A stretch of 37,577 nucleotides of DNA. It comes from Pseudoalteromonas peptidolytica. GTDB lineage: Bacteria; Pseudomonadota; Gammaproteobacteria; Enterobacterales; Alteromonadaceae. The notes beneath the pieces were generated by a model, which worked only from the letters and a program-made list of their open reading frames with translations, ran no database searches and had not been told where the DNA came from. Position numbers and translations under genes: made by a program. This document shows positions 7,103 to 15,702 of the stretch, piece by piece (the stretch's first letter is position 1; each line of letters opens with the position of its first letter). The stretch lies in contig NZ_WEHZ01000042.1 of the NCBI RefSeq assembly GCF_012641745.1, positions 1 through 37,577 on the forward strand, in the 5' to 3' direction.

Positions 7103-8891
7103 ATCAGTCATTAAATACTTTTCAGTTTGGTGTGTGTTAACCCTATCAGCGACTGGCTGTGGCGGTGCGCAAGAAACCGAAGTCGCGCAAGCTAATCAGC
7201 AGCTCATTGACAACATTGAAATTACCGAGCCATCGCAACCTATTGCAGTGGATAATGTGTTTGCGACACCACAAAGTACGGCCTCATTTTTACACCAAAC
7301 GACTTTTGGCGCTACACCACAACAGCTCAACACGCTTGTCGGCACATCTGCTTCTAAATGGTTCATCGACCAAATAGCACTAAAACCAAGCTTGAAAATG
7401 AATTCAGTTGCAAAATATACCCCCGAAGACGGCGGTTTTAATACCCTATTCGTAGAATCAACAAGTATCGGGTTTTGGCAAGATGCCATCACTGGCGAAG
7501 ATCAACTGCGTCAGCGAGTAGCTTTCGCTTTATCTGAGATTTTAGTGGTTTCTAATGCCGGTGGTGACGAGCTCACTGACATCCCAGCGGCAGTAGCACG
7601 CTTTCAAGATATACTCATTGAGCACGCCTTTGGCAATTATCGAGAGCTGCTTCAGGCGGTAACTTACTCACCCGCGATGGGAACTTACTTAACATATTTA
7701 GGAAATCAAAAGGGAGACGAGCAAACAGGCAGGATGCCTGATGAGAATTATGCTCGGGAGATCTTACAGCTCTTTACTTTGGGTCTTGTTGAGTTAAACC
7801 CAGACGGTAGCGAGAAACGCGATAGCAATGACCAAGCCATTGAGTTGTATACCAATAAAGATATTACTGGTCTTGCCCGTGTTTTTACTGGGTTAGTGCT
7901 TGATGAGTCAGGCGCCGAACAAGCCGCTCAAGAAGAGTACGCGCTACCTATGGTTGGCGACCCTGAACTACATTCGACTAAAGCCAAATCCTTTTTAGGC
8001 TACACCATAGCTGCTGGCACCGATGTCAACCAATCAATCACGCTCGCATTAGATCATATCTTTTCGCATCCTAATGTTGGCCCATTTGTGGTTAAGCAGT
8101 TAATCCAACGTTTAGTAACATCAAACCCCTCACCTGGTTATGTCGCTCGGGCAGTAGAAAGCTTTGATTCTGGTAGCTACGTATTGCCCGATGGTACCAA
8201 AGTGGGCGCTAGCCAACGGGGAGATTTAACCGCAACGATTGCAGCAATTATCTTTGATAAAGAAGCTAGGAGCGAGAAAACAGCGCGCAGTGGCAAGTTA
8301 AGAGAGCCAATATTAAGATTTACACAGTGGGCACGAGCCTTCGAGGTAAAAAATATTACGCCTGAGTATCAAGAGCCACTATGGGATACTCGTTCAGCAA
8401 ACGCATTAAATCAACACCCCTATCGTTCAAGTAGCGTATTTAACTTTTTTCGCCCGGGTTACAGTGCACCAGGAACGCTAATATCGCAAAACCAACTGGT
8501 TGCACCTGAGTTCCAAATTACCAACGCCTCGTCAATCCCAGGTTATATTAACTTTATGACCTATTATATTTTTGGCTATCAACAAGATGTTGATGTGGCT
8601 GATTTACAAGCGGATTATGACGCCGAAAATATACCGCTTGATGCTCGTCAAGCTGTTTATAGCTTTCTTGCAGACTATGAATACGAACTCACTTTGGCAG
8701 ATGACCCAAAAGCGCTATTGGCTCATTTAAATCTACTCCTAAGCGCAGATCAGCTCACTGAGCATACAGTGAATAAGATCACCCAAATTCTTGAGACACT
8801 ACCGATGGAGGAACCACAAGATAGCCTTATTCGAGTGCAATGGGCGATTTTACTCGTGATGACCTCAGCAGATTATTTGATTCAAAAATAG
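7098..8891 (+). CDS. DUF1800 family lipoprotein
   Basis: A 597-aa DUF1800 protein. The N-terminus is a lipoprotein signal with lipobox SATGC (Cys 21), so it is probably membrane anchored in the periplasm or outer membrane. Family signatures are visible: FLHQTTFGAT near the start, RQRVAFALSEILVVS, MPDENYAREILQLFTLGLVELN, a long central region with KDITGLARVFTG, REPILRFTQWARAF and SSSVFNFFRPGY. The biochemical function is unknown. DUF1800 genes are commonly paired with DUF1501 genes, as here, with 11 bases between the two. The pair lies downstream of a two-component system and carries a copy of the putative regulator dyad. A hairpin covers the start codon. Confidence 0.9.
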   Translation: MRSVIKYFSVWCVLTLSATGCGGAQETEVAQANQQLIDNIEITEPSQPIAVDNVFATPQSTASFLHQTTFGATPQQLNTLVGTSASKWFIDQIALKPSLKMNSVAKYTPEDGGFNTLFVESTSIGFWQDAITGEDQLRQRVAFALSEILVVSNAGGDELTDIPAAVARFQDILIEHAFGNYRELLQAVTYSPAMGTYLTYLGNQKGDEQTGRMPDENYAREILQLFTLGLVELNPDGSEKRDSNDQAIELYTNKDITGLARVFTGLVLDESGAEQAAQEEYALPMVGDPELHSTKAKSFLGYTIAAGTDVNQSITLALDHIFSHPNVGPFVVKQLIQRLVTSNPSPGYVARAVESFDSGSYVLPDGTKVGASQRGDLTATIAAIIFDKEARSEKTARSGKLREPILRFTQWARAFEVKNITPEYQEPLWDTRSANALNQHPYRSSSVFNFFRPGYSAPGTLISQNQLVAPEFQITNASSIPGYINFMTYYIFGYQQDVDVADLQADYDAENIPLDARQAVYSFLADYEYELTLADDPKALLAHLNLLLSADQLTEHTVNKITQILETLPMEEPQDSLIRVQWAILLVMTSADYLIQK

Positions 8892-8902
8892 GACGAGACA
8901 AG

Positions 8903-10258
8903 ATGAAAAGACGTGATTTTTTGAAACTAAGCGGTGCGACCATGATGTCAACGTCCTTGCTTTCGTTGAGTCAAGCCGTTGCGGCAGCAGAACAAGGCGA
9001 AGATTATAAAGCCCTTGTTTGTGTATTTTTGTATGGTGGAATGGACTGCCATGACACGATTATTCCTCTGGATGACAGTAACTATCAACAGTGGGCAAAT
9101 CACAGATCCTCACTACTCAGTGCTTACCCTACGCCAAGAACACCACAAAATTTGCACGCCCTCAGTACTCCCTCTCGATTTAATCAACGCAAATTTGCCT
9201 TACCTCCAGAAATGGCGGGCCTTGCGAAACTATATGTTCAAGGACAACTGTCCGTAATTGGCAATGTTGGACCATTACTTGAACCTGTTAATGCCTCGCA
9301 TCTAGAACAAGCCACTGCAAGTGTGCCTCCTCGATTGTTTTCTCATAATGATCAGCAGTCAACTTGGATGTCTGGTAAAACGGAAGGGGCACAATTTGGT
9401 TGGGGCGGGTTAATTAATGATGCGCTTATCAATACAGGAAAAACGCAGCAGACGCCTTTTAATGCCATTACCACAGCCGAGGCTGATCTGTGGTTAACCG
9501 GCAGTAATACCTTTCCATACCATGTGAGTGATGGCAAAGCTGGAATAATAGAAATCTTAGAAGAGTTCGACAACAACCAAGCACTCGCTGACTACTTTGC
9601 GGGCAAAGAAAACAGTAGTAGCAATAATATACTTCAGCAAGACCTAGATACGCTTACTCGCAGCGCCATGGCGGCAAATTCGCAATACAATGATGCCATT
9701 GCCAATACCAGTTTTACCTTACCACAATTTCCTACCACACCATTGGCGCAACAGCTGAAGAATGTTTGCCAAAGTATTGCAACAAGGCAGCAACTCAACA
9801 CCAAACGACAAGTGTATATTGTTGGCATGGGTGGATTTGATACTCACTCAGGTCAAGCTCAGAGCTTGCCTAAATTGCAATCAGCGCTTGATGGCGCACT
9901 TGTGGCGTTTAATACGGCCATTGCCAGCTTAGGGTTAGAGAAGCAAGTAACTTTATTTACCGCATCTGATTTTGGTCGTACCCTTGCTGTCAATGGTGAT
10001 GGTACTGATCATGGCTGGGGCGCTCATCACTTTATTATGGGTGGTGCAGTCAATGGTGGCACTATTTTCGGCGATATCCCTCCTCCAGAATTAAACCATG
10101 CCTTTGATGCGGGTAGCGGCAGGCTCATTCCCACCACAGCTGTTGACCAACTGGCTGCAAGCCTTGGTAGCTGGATGGGGGTAGACGACAGTGCACTGCT
10201 GCAGATTTTCCCAAACCTTAAAAACTTCTCTGGTAAACTCAGTTTATTCAAAGGGTAG
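8903..10258 (+). CDS. DUF1501 family Tat-exported protein
   Basis: A 451-aa DUF1501 protein, which structure-based classification places near the sulfatase/alkaline phosphatase fold. ATG at 8903 is selected because it gives a twin-arginine signal (MKRRDFLKLSG, then a hydrophobic stretch to SQAVAAAE) and has AGGA about ten bases upstream. An earlier in-frame start at 8840 would overlap the DUF1800 gene. Recognisable segments are FLYGGMDCHDTIIPLDD near the N-terminus, FSHNDQQSTWMSG, MGGFDTHSGQ, TASDFGRTLAVNGDGTDHGWG and HHFIMGGAVNGG. The last blocks hold the Asp/His residues expected to bind metal in this fold. Export as a folded protein suggests a cofactor. The substrate is unknown. Confidence 0.9.
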   Translation: MKRRDFLKLSGATMMSTSLLSLSQAVAAAEQGEDYKALVCVFLYGGMDCHDTIIPLDDSNYQQWANHRSSLLSAYPTPRTPQNLHALSTPSRFNQRKFALPPEMAGLAKLYVQGQLSVIGNVGPLLEPVNASHLEQATASVPPRLFSHNDQQSTWMSGKTEGAQFGWGGLINDALINTGKTQQTPFNAITTAEADLWLTGSNTFPYHVSDGKAGIIEILEEFDNNQALADYFAGKENSSSNNILQQDLDTLTRSAMAANSQYNDAIANTSFTLPQFPTTPLAQQLKNVCQSIATRQQLNTKRQVYIVGMGGFDTHSGQAQSLPKLQSALDGALVAFNTAIASLGLEKQVTLFTASDFGRTLAVNGDGTDHGWGAHHFIMGGAVNGGTIFGDIPPPELNHAFDAGSGRLIPTTAVDQLAASLGSWMGVDDSALLQIFPNLKNFSGKLSLFKG

Positions 10259-10394
10259 ATTTTTATTCGAAATTAAGCACACAAGGATGTGCTGCTATAC
10301 TCTGTTACGCTATCACTGATATAGGTGCGAGGAACAGCGTACTTTTAAACCCCAGTAATCTACTATACGTAGCTGAGAACACTTAACAGTAATT

Positions 10395-10451
10395 TAGGCG
10401 GTGGCAAAATTGCGTAACTGGTGTAAATACTGTACTCTTGCCCGCCGCCTA
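10395..10451 (+). promoter_or_regulatory. Long hairpin before the rhlE-type helicase, overlapping a possible promoter
   Basis: Arms TAGGCGGTGGCAA (10395-10407) and TTGCCCGCCGCCTA (10438-10451) pair over 13 positions with one G-U and one bulged C, enclosing a 30-base loop. The right arm ends 17 bases before the helicase ATG. The loop also holds a plausible promoter, TTGCGT (10410-10415) and TACTCT (10433-10438) with 17-base spacing. The element is therefore either a leader structure transcribed from further upstream or a DNA dyad around the promoter. The remaining gap 10259-10394 shows only a weak six-base stem (10276-10293). Confidence 0.5.
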
Positions 10452-10468
10452 CTACAGAGTAACAAATC

Positions 10469-11890
10469 ATGAGCTTTAGCCACCTAGGTTTAGCCCCAGA
10501 AATAAATCAAGCCGTTGTTGAGCAAGGCTACGACCAGCCAACGCCGATCCAAGAACAAGCTATTCCCGCCATTTTAGCTGGGAAAGATGTGATGGCCGCA
10601 GCGCAAACCGGTACAGGCAAGACCGCTGGCTTTACGCTACCTTTGCTACAAAACTTGATGTCGGGCTCTAAACCAAAAGCCAACCATGTAAGGGCCTTGA
10701 TCCTAACACCAACACGTGAGCTTGCTGATCAAGTATGGCAAAGTGTTAAACTCTACAGCAAGCACCTCCCTATCAGCTCTGAAGTCGTTTACGGCGGTGT
10801 GAAGATCAACCCGCAAATGATGAAGCTGCGTAAAGGCATTGATGTTTTAGTAGCGACACCTGGGCGATTACTAGACCTTTACCAACAGAATGCTGTCAAA
10901 TTTGATGACCTTGAGGTACTGGTACTGGATGAAGCCGACCGCATGCTAGACATGGGCTTTATTCACGATATCAAACGCATCATCAAAGTACTACCCGCTC
11001 GTCGGCAAAATTTGATGTTCTCTGCAACTTTCTCTGAAGAGATTAGAGCGTTAGCAAAAGGATTAATCCATGACCCTATAGAGGTTTCTGTGGCACCGGC
11101 TAATAGCACCGCCAAAAGTGTTACTCAGTGGGTGTATCCAGTAGATAAAAGTAAGCGCACCAACTTACTCAAACATTTAGTTCAAACGCATGACTGGCAA
11201 CAAGTGTTGGTATTTACCCGCACAAAACACGGTGCGAACCGCTTGGTTAAGGATCTAGAAAAAGCCAAAATCAATGCCGCAGCAATCCATGGTAATAAAA
11301 GTCAAAGTGCTCGTATGAAAGCCCTTACTGGTTTTAAAAACGGTGAAGTACGTGTGCTTGTTGCCACTGATATTGTAGCAAGAGGTTTGGATATTCAGGA
11401 ACTGCCCTACGTGGTTAACTTTGACCTGCCAAATGTTTACGAAGATTATGTTCACCGTATCGGTAGAACTGGCCGTGCTGGTGCAACGGGTGAAGCTATC
11501 TCATTTGTTACCCAAGAAACCGCAAGCGATTTATTTGGTATTGAGCGACTAATTCAACAGCTGGTGCCGCGTAAAGTGGAACCTGGATTTGAACCGCAAC
11601 TTGCCGTACCTGAGTCAAAGTTAGATACGCGCCCAATCAAGCCGAAAAAACCAAAGAAACCGAAAAAGCCAAAGACAACAGACGCTGAGCAAGCAACTTC
11701 TGCTCAGCCGAAAAACAAACCCAAGCAAAATTCAGGTCCTCGTAATAATAAGCCAAGTGGTAACGGCAAACCTACTGGTAACAACAATGGCAACCGCAGA
11801 CGTCGCCCATCACAGTCTACCAATAAGCCAAAGAACCAACACGCTGGAGACAAGCGTGCACCACGCCATAAGCCCACTTCTGGCAATTAA
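10469..11890 (+). CDS. rhlE: DEAD-box RNA helicase, RhlE type
   Basis: A 473-aa ATP-dependent RNA helicase. Motifs in order are the Q motif (PTPIQEQAIP), motif I AQTGTGKT (45-52), PTRELADQ, TPGRLLD, DEAD, SAT (LMFSATF), ATDIVARGLDIQ and HRIGRTGRAG. After the core, from about residue 388, comes an Arg/Lys/Pro/Asn-rich tail with repeated KPKKP units and many Asn and Gly residues. This is typical of the RhlE group, where it binds RNA non-specifically. The likely role is rRNA maturation or mRNA turnover, especially in the cold. RhlE-like is the best fit, and SrmB or CsdA are less likely because their C-terminal domains are absent. A hairpin precedes it and a strong terminator follows. Confidence 0.88.
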   Translation: MSFSHLGLAPEINQAVVEQGYDQPTPIQEQAIPAILAGKDVMAAAQTGTGKTAGFTLPLLQNLMSGSKPKANHVRALILTPTRELADQVWQSVKLYSKHLPISSEVVYGGVKINPQMMKLRKGIDVLVATPGRLLDLYQQNAVKFDDLEVLVLDEADRMLDMGFIHDIKRIIKVLPARRQNLMFSATFSEEIRALAKGLIHDPIEVSVAPANSTAKSVTQWVYPVDKSKRTNLLKHLVQTHDWQQVLVFTRTKHGANRLVKDLEKAKINAAAIHGNKSQSARMKALTGFKNGEVRVLVATDIVARGLDIQELPYVVNFDLPNVYEDYVHRIGRTGRAGATGEAISFVTQETASDLFGIERLIQQLVPRKVEPGFEPQLAVPESKLDTRPIKPKKPKKPKKPKTTDAEQATSAQPKNKPKQNSGPRNNKPSGNGKPTGNNNGNRRRRPSQSTNKPKNQHAGDKRAPRHKPTSGN

Positions 11891-11936
11891 AGGTGTAAGC
11901 AGGTGTAATAACATTTACGACACCTTCTCCTAAGCT

Positions 11937-11967
11937 AAAAAAGGCTGTTAATCGTAACAGCCTTTTT
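11937..11967 (+). terminator. Rho-independent terminator after the rhlE-type gene
   Basis: A-rich left flank, AGGCTGTTA (11942-11950), a four-base loop, TAACAGCCT (11955-11963), then a T run to 11967. It is symmetrical enough to act in both directions. It isolates the helicase from the following secreted-protein gene. Confidence 0.9.
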
Positions 11968-11985
11968 CGTCAAAGGAGCTAGGCT

Positions 11986-12682
11986 ATGAATAAGTTCAAG
12001 TTACTACTATTGACTGCATTCAGCAGTACCTTTTTAGCGCACTCGGGTACACAGTATCTAACCCAACCTGCAAGCAACATCACCTGGAGTAAATGGCCCC
12101 GTAAGTGCTCAAATTTCAAACCTAAGCTGTGGGACTGAATACCATTTTCGCTTCCGTGGAGATCCAAAACCCCCACGCACCACAATCCAAGGTGAAGATC
12201 TCACTTTTACTACGCTGCCTTGTAGCCCCACTAGCTACGCGAATGTGTCGTTCGAAACTGGCGGACAATATTACTTTGTGGCTGAAGGTAACGGCGGCAG
12301 CACGGTCAACGCAAACCGGTTAGCCATAGGTCCTTGGGAGCAATTTACCCTGATAGATATTAATGGCGGAGACCTTAATAGCGGTGATGAAGTTCATATT
12401 CAGACTACATCTGGCTACTACTTTGTTGCCGAACAAGGTGGTGGAGGTGAACTCAACGCCAATAGAACCGCAGCCTCTATCTGGGAGACATTCACGATTG
12501 AACTGCCAAATAACCCCGGTGCGCTCATCCAAGGCGGTGATAAAGTAGCGCTCAAATCCGTCAACGGCTACTATGTGCAGGCTCTTGGTAATGGTGGCTC
12601 GAGCGCAAATGCAGAGCCGACGGTTATTGGTTGTAATGCAACCTACCCTTGCTCATGGGAAATGTTTAAAATCATTTTTTAA
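11986..12682 (+). pseudogene. Frameshifted gene for a secreted fibronectin-III-like/fascin-like protein
   Basis: The gene starts at ATG 11986 with an excellent AAAGGAG site. It encodes a signal peptide (MNKFKLLLLTAFSSTFLAHS) but reaches a stop at 12138 after 50 residues. From 12062 the +1 frame is open to 12682. It first reads as a fibronectin-III-like edge (ISNLSCGTEYHFRF, then LTFTTLPC). Three repeats of about 45 residues follow (YYFVAEGNGG, YYFVAEQGGG, YYVQALGNGG), each ending in a W-E-x-F segment: a fascin-like beta-trefoil. The downstream frame has no start or ribosome site until GTG 12245, which would lack a signal. Removing one C from CCCC at 12097-12100 would restore a single 231-aa secreted protein. 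A mutation, a base-calling error or +1 slippage at CCC-C are all possible. Fascin-like folds bind glycans or actin; the role here is unknown. Confidence 0.75.
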
Positions 12683-12691
12683 CGCACTTGT

Positions 12692-12715
12692 CCGTGGTAA
12701 AAAATTTTATCACGG
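12692..12715. terminator. Hairpin after the fascin-like gene
   Basis: CCGTGGTAAAA (12692-12702) pairs with TTTTATCACGG (12705-12715) with one G-T wobble and a two-base loop. There is no T run after the stem, so it is a weak terminator candidate. Confidence 0.45.
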
Positions 12716-12781
12716 CCTTACACGCGCTATCCATTCGAGCCATGTTATAATTGCTGTTTTAGAACTACAGAGACAGCGACT

Positions 12782-14170
12782 TTGACTCAGCCACTTTTTT
12801 CCAGCACTCCACTTTCCAGCGCCTTACTTGATAACCTCACTTCGTTGGGTTATCACACCATGACTGACATTCAAGCACAAACCTTACCGCTTATCTTGGC
12901 AGGTAAAGATGTTATTGGCCAAGGTAAAACGGGGTCAGGTAAAACCGCCGCTTTCTCTTTGGGACTATTACATAATTTAAATGTGAAACGTTTTCGTGTG
13001 CAGGCTTTGGTCGTATGCCCAACTCGAGAGCTTGCCGATCAAGTTGCTGTTGAAATTCGCAAGCTTGCCCGTGCAATCCATAACATTAAAGTATTGGCAC
13101 TGTGTGGTGGCGCACCTATGGGTCCGCAAATTGGTTCTCTTGAACACGGCGCGCACATCATTGTGGGTACGCCAGGACGCATTGAAGAGCATTTGCGCAA
13201 AGGTCGCTTGTCGCTAGATGAAGTCAATACCTTTGTACTAGATGAAGCCGACCGTATGCTGGAAATGGGTTTTGAAGAGTCATTACAATGTATCATTGAC
13301 CACTGCCCTAAAACACGACAAAACCTGCTTTTTAGCGCAACTTACCCGCCAAAAATAGAACAGCTTGCGCAGCATGTCATGAAAGATGCAGCTAAAATCA
13401 CGGTTGAATCAACCCACGATGATAGCTCAATTGAACAGTACTTTTATGAAGTCGACAATAACGATGCAAGACTGCCTGCAGTCCAAAAACTGTTAATGCA
13501 ATTTCAACCTAATTCTGCGGTTATCTTCTGCAACACCAAGGCAGAATGCCAGAACGTATGCGACAGCCTATATAGTTTAGGTTTTGATGCAGCAGCACTT
13601 CACGGTGATTTAGAGCAAAAAGACCGTGACCGCACATTGGTTCGCTTTGCGAATAAGAGCGTCACCATTTTATTAGCAACGGATGTCGCCGCACGAGGTA
13701 TCGACGTCGATCACGTAGATATGGTGATCAACTACCATATCGCCCATGACCCAGAAGTACATGTTCACCGCGTTGGCAGAACTGGGCGTGCAGGCAATAA
13801 AGGCGTGGCATGCTCTTTGATGAGCTATAAGGAATCACATAAAGTAAATGCCCTCGAAGACTATTTAGGTAAGAATATTGAGCCCAGTACCTTGCCAAAC
13901 GATCAAGTTTTAAATAACAAAATTAATCGAGCGCCAATGGTTACCATTCAAATCGATGGTGGTAAGAAAGCGAAACTAAGACCTGGGGACATTTTGGGAG
14001 CACTGACCTCAAACCACGCACTAAAAGGTGATCAAATTGGCAAGATTAAAGTCACTGCAATGTCATCATACGTTGCGGTTGAGCGCAGTGCTGCCAATGT
14101 GGCGCTTAAAACAATCTCAGAAGGGAAAATGAAAGGCCGAAACTTTAGAGCACGCAAAGTAACAAAATAA
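12782..14170 (+). CDS. dbpA: ATP-dependent RNA helicase DbpA
   Basis: A 462-aa DEAD-box helicase. Motif I is GQGKTGSGKT (46-55), DEAD is at 154-157, followed by LLFSAT, ATDVAARGIDV and HRVGRTGRAG. It is distinguished from RhlE by the compact C-terminal DbpA RNA-binding domain (about 385-462) with KAKLRPGDILGALT, IGKIKV and SSYVAVE. In known members that domain recognises hairpin 92 of 23S rRNA and directs the helicase to 50S subunit assembly. Length matches E. coli DbpA (457 aa). The start is TTG at 12782, since no in-frame ATG lies nearby that keeps the Q-motif region. The Shine-Dalgarno is poor. A strong terminator follows. Confidence 0.93.
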   Translation: MTQPLFSSTPLSSALLDNLTSLGYHTMTDIQAQTLPLILAGKDVIGQGKTGSGKTAAFSLGLLHNLNVKRFRVQALVVCPTRELADQVAVEIRKLARAIHNIKVLALCGGAPMGPQIGSLEHGAHIIVGTPGRIEEHLRKGRLSLDEVNTFVLDEADRMLEMGFEESLQCIIDHCPKTRQNLLFSATYPPKIEQLAQHVMKDAAKITVESTHDDSSIEQYFYEVDNNDARLPAVQKLLMQFQPNSAVIFCNTKAECQNVCDSLYSLGFDAAALHGDLEQKDRDRTLVRFANKSVTILLATDVAARGIDVDHVDMVINYHIAHDPEVHVHRVGRTGRAGNKGVACSLMSYKESHKVNALEDYLGKNIEPSTLPNDQVLNNKINRAPMVTIQIDGGKKAKLRPGDILGALTSNHALKGDQIGKIKVTAMSSYVAVERSAANVALKTISEGKMKGRNFRARKVTK

Positions 14171-14191
14171 CAGATAGCTTTGCTTTTCCTA

Positions 14192-14226
14192 CGGTGGTCA
14201 ACTTTTCCCTGACCACCGCAATTTTT
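14192..14226 (+). terminator. Rho-independent terminator after dbpA
   Basis: CGGTGGTCA (14192-14200) pairs perfectly with TGACCACCG (14210-14218) around a nine-base loop, followed by CAATTTTT. This is a clear intrinsic terminator 22 bases after the dbpA stop. Confidence 0.92.
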
Positions 14227-14308
14227 AGATTAACTCAGCAATTTCTCGCCTATTTATAACTTATTTCACACTATAGGGGTTTAAATCTGCGCCACGATCC
14301 CAAGGGCT

Positions 14309-14473
14309 TATACCAGTTGTATTAAGTAAATGATCTATCTTGAAACGGGGAAATAGCTTTAGTAGCAAGGCAAAAATTTTGCTATTTAGTTGTTCTAAAT
14401 GAGAAATTTTTAACGAAGCTAATATGCTATTTCACCCTTCAAATTGATTAGAGAATTAATTCAATTGGTATTA
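14309..14473. repeat. Dispersed repeat copy A (short form)
   Basis: A 165-base member of the repeat family found at 15757, 23637 and 25401. Its ends are the TATACCA type, inverted (TGGTATTA on the right). It shares the internal stretch GCAAGGCAAAAATTTTGC, ATTTAGTTGTTCTAAAT and AAATTTTTAAC. It lacks the roughly 50-base central module (CCGCGTCCTGCT through CCTACATCC) of the full copies. It ends 30 bases before the SDR start codon, so it must lie in or very near that gene's promoter. The remainder of 14227-14308 shows nothing recognisable. Confidence 0.85.
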
Positions 14474-14503
14474 GTTAAGCAAACACTTTAAAGGAGTTTA
14501 TCT

Positions 14504-15136
14504 ATGAAGACCTTAATCATTGGTGCCAGTGGTCAAATTGGAAAAATGACGACAAAGAAAATGCTAGAGCGGGGTCATGACGTTGTGGCGTTAGTGCGTG
14601 ATAAAGATAAGTTGGCTGATATTGGATCTGCGCAGTTAACCATTATTGAGCAAGACCTTGAAAACGATTTTAGCGCTGCTTTTGACAACATCGAGCAAGT
14701 AATATTTAGCGCAGGCTCCGGTGGAGAAACGGGTGCGGACAAAACCCTACTGATTGATTTATGGGCCGCCATTAAAGCTATTGATTATGCTGTGAAAGCA
14801 AACGTTAAACATTTTATTATGGTTAGCTCTATTGGTGCCGACGATCCTGATAACATTGAAAGTGAAATCAAACCGTACTTGGTAGCCAAACACATGGCCG
14901 ACCAATACCTACAAAGAAGTATCGTAAACTACACCATCGTTCGACCTGGTACATTACTTAATGAGCCCGCAACTGGTGGATTCTCCACTTCACGCACTGC
15001 AAATAGAGAAGACGCTGTAATAAATCGAGAGAATGTCGCTGACGCACTAGCTTACCTTGCCACTTTGCATCCTCAGAATCTAACGTTTGAGCTATTTAAT
15101 GGTGAACAACCTCTCAAACAAGCACTATGCCAATAA
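14504..15136 (+). CDS. NAD(P)-binding atypical SDR (NmrA/YhfK-like)
   Basis: A 210-aa Rossmann-fold protein with the N-terminal dinucleotide-binding motif GASGQIG (residues 7-13), LVRDKDKL after the second strand, VIFSAGSGG at the end of strand 4, MVSSIGAD, and a Y-x-x-x-K arrangement in PYLVAKHMAD. VRPGTLLNEP closes the fold. It belongs to the atypical SDR group that includes YhfK/YtfG/NmrA-like proteins, which act as oxidoreductases or redox sensors. The substrate cannot be told. AAAGGAG lies at good spacing before ATG 14504. It is a single-gene unit between repeat copy A and the hairpin at 15143. Confidence 0.85.
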   Translation: MKTLIIGASGQIGKMTTKKMLERGHDVVALVRDKDKLADIGSAQLTIIEQDLENDFSAAFDNIEQVIFSAGSGGETGADKTLLIDLWAAIKAIDYAVKANVKHFIMVSSIGADDPDNIESEIKPYLVAKHMADQYLQRSIVNYTIVRPGTLLNEPATGGFSTSRTANREDAVINRENVADALAYLATLHPQNLTFELFNGEQPLKQALCQ

Positions 15137-15142
15137 GTGGGT

Positions 15143-15173
15143 TATATCTCGGGGCTTAACGCCTCGGGATATA
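15143..15173 (+). terminator. Hairpin after the SDR gene
   Basis: TATATCTCGGGGC (15143-15155) pairs with GCCTCGGGATATA (15161-15173), 13 pairs including two G-U, with loop TTAAC. No T run follows. It is a likely 3'-end structure rather than a textbook terminator. Confidence 0.6.
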
Positions 15174-15506
15174 TGTCGAAAACACTTCTTGCTGTACCGA
15201 TATAAAAGCTTGCTTTTATAAGAACTATTCTGTATCATTCAAGACTTGCTTTATTAATTCCACCCTAGATAAAGCAAACCTCAAGTAATGCCTCCTTGCC
15301 CTGATCCAGTAAGTCCGCATAAAACATACAAACAGAGCTTAATATAGTCAGGCGAAATAAAATCCAACAGCATGTTGGTACAGACTGTCATACCCATATC
15401 GGGTCGTTGTGAGTACAGTATATCCTGTTCGCTAAACTGTAATGAAGCTCATCTACTATTAAAAGCATCAGCTAATTTGCTGTGCATTATAAAAGTGAGT
15501 TTTATT
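15174..15506. other. Intergenic stretch with a perfect dyad
   Basis: About 330 bases before the 56-aa gene with no convincing coding frame. A perfect dyad, TATAAAAGC (15201-15209) and GCTTTTATA (15212-15220), is the only clear structure. An open frame reaches back from the 56-aa gene to 15372 but reads as low-quality protein and is not called. Confidence 0.4.
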
Positions 15507-15677
15507 ATGTCATATACATATAACGGAACAGAGATCCGTGTTGAGCAACCAATTCGCTCAATTTCGGTGAACAAATCTAAAGTGATCTTTGCTGACGGCA
15601 CAGGCCGTAAGATCACACAATTCGCCAATGGCGGCGAAGCACGTCAGTTTCTGAGCTGGTTAACTTCAGCACATTGA
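15507..15677 (+). CDS. Small conserved-looking protein, 56 aa, function unknown
   Basis: ATG at 15507 gives a 56-aa protein beginning MSYTYNGTEIRVEQPIRS and ending in GEARQFLSWLTSAH. It has charged, beta-rich composition, no signal peptide and no membrane segment. A longer frame from 15372 is rejected because its N-terminal part is Cys/Leu-rich and unlike the rest. An AGTGAG-like site lies about nine bases upstream. A strong terminator follows at 15703, so it is a stand-alone transcript. I do not recognise the family. Confidence 0.6.
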   Translation: MSYTYNGTEIRVEQPIRSISVNKSKVIFADGTGRKITQFANGGEARQFLSWLTSAH

Positions 15678-15685
15678 TTGTGTGG

Positions 15686-15702
15686 TAATACCAATTTGAC
15701 TT
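15686..15702. repeat. Solo end of the dispersed repeat
   Basis: TAATACCAATTTGACTT equals the inverted right end of repeat copy B (15953-15969) but is not attached to a repeat body. It runs straight into the terminator at 15703. It may be a remnant of an excised or deleted copy. Confidence 0.6.

Noticed and set aside
10276..10293. Possible terminator after the DUF1501 gene
   Set aside because: Only a six-base stem (AGCACA/TGTGCT) without a following T run. Too weak to call.
10469..14170. A helicase-based defence system from two adjacent DEAD-box genes
   Set aside because: Both have the full signatures of housekeeping RNA helicases (RhlE tail, DbpA RNA-binding domain) and are separated by terminators and an unrelated gene.
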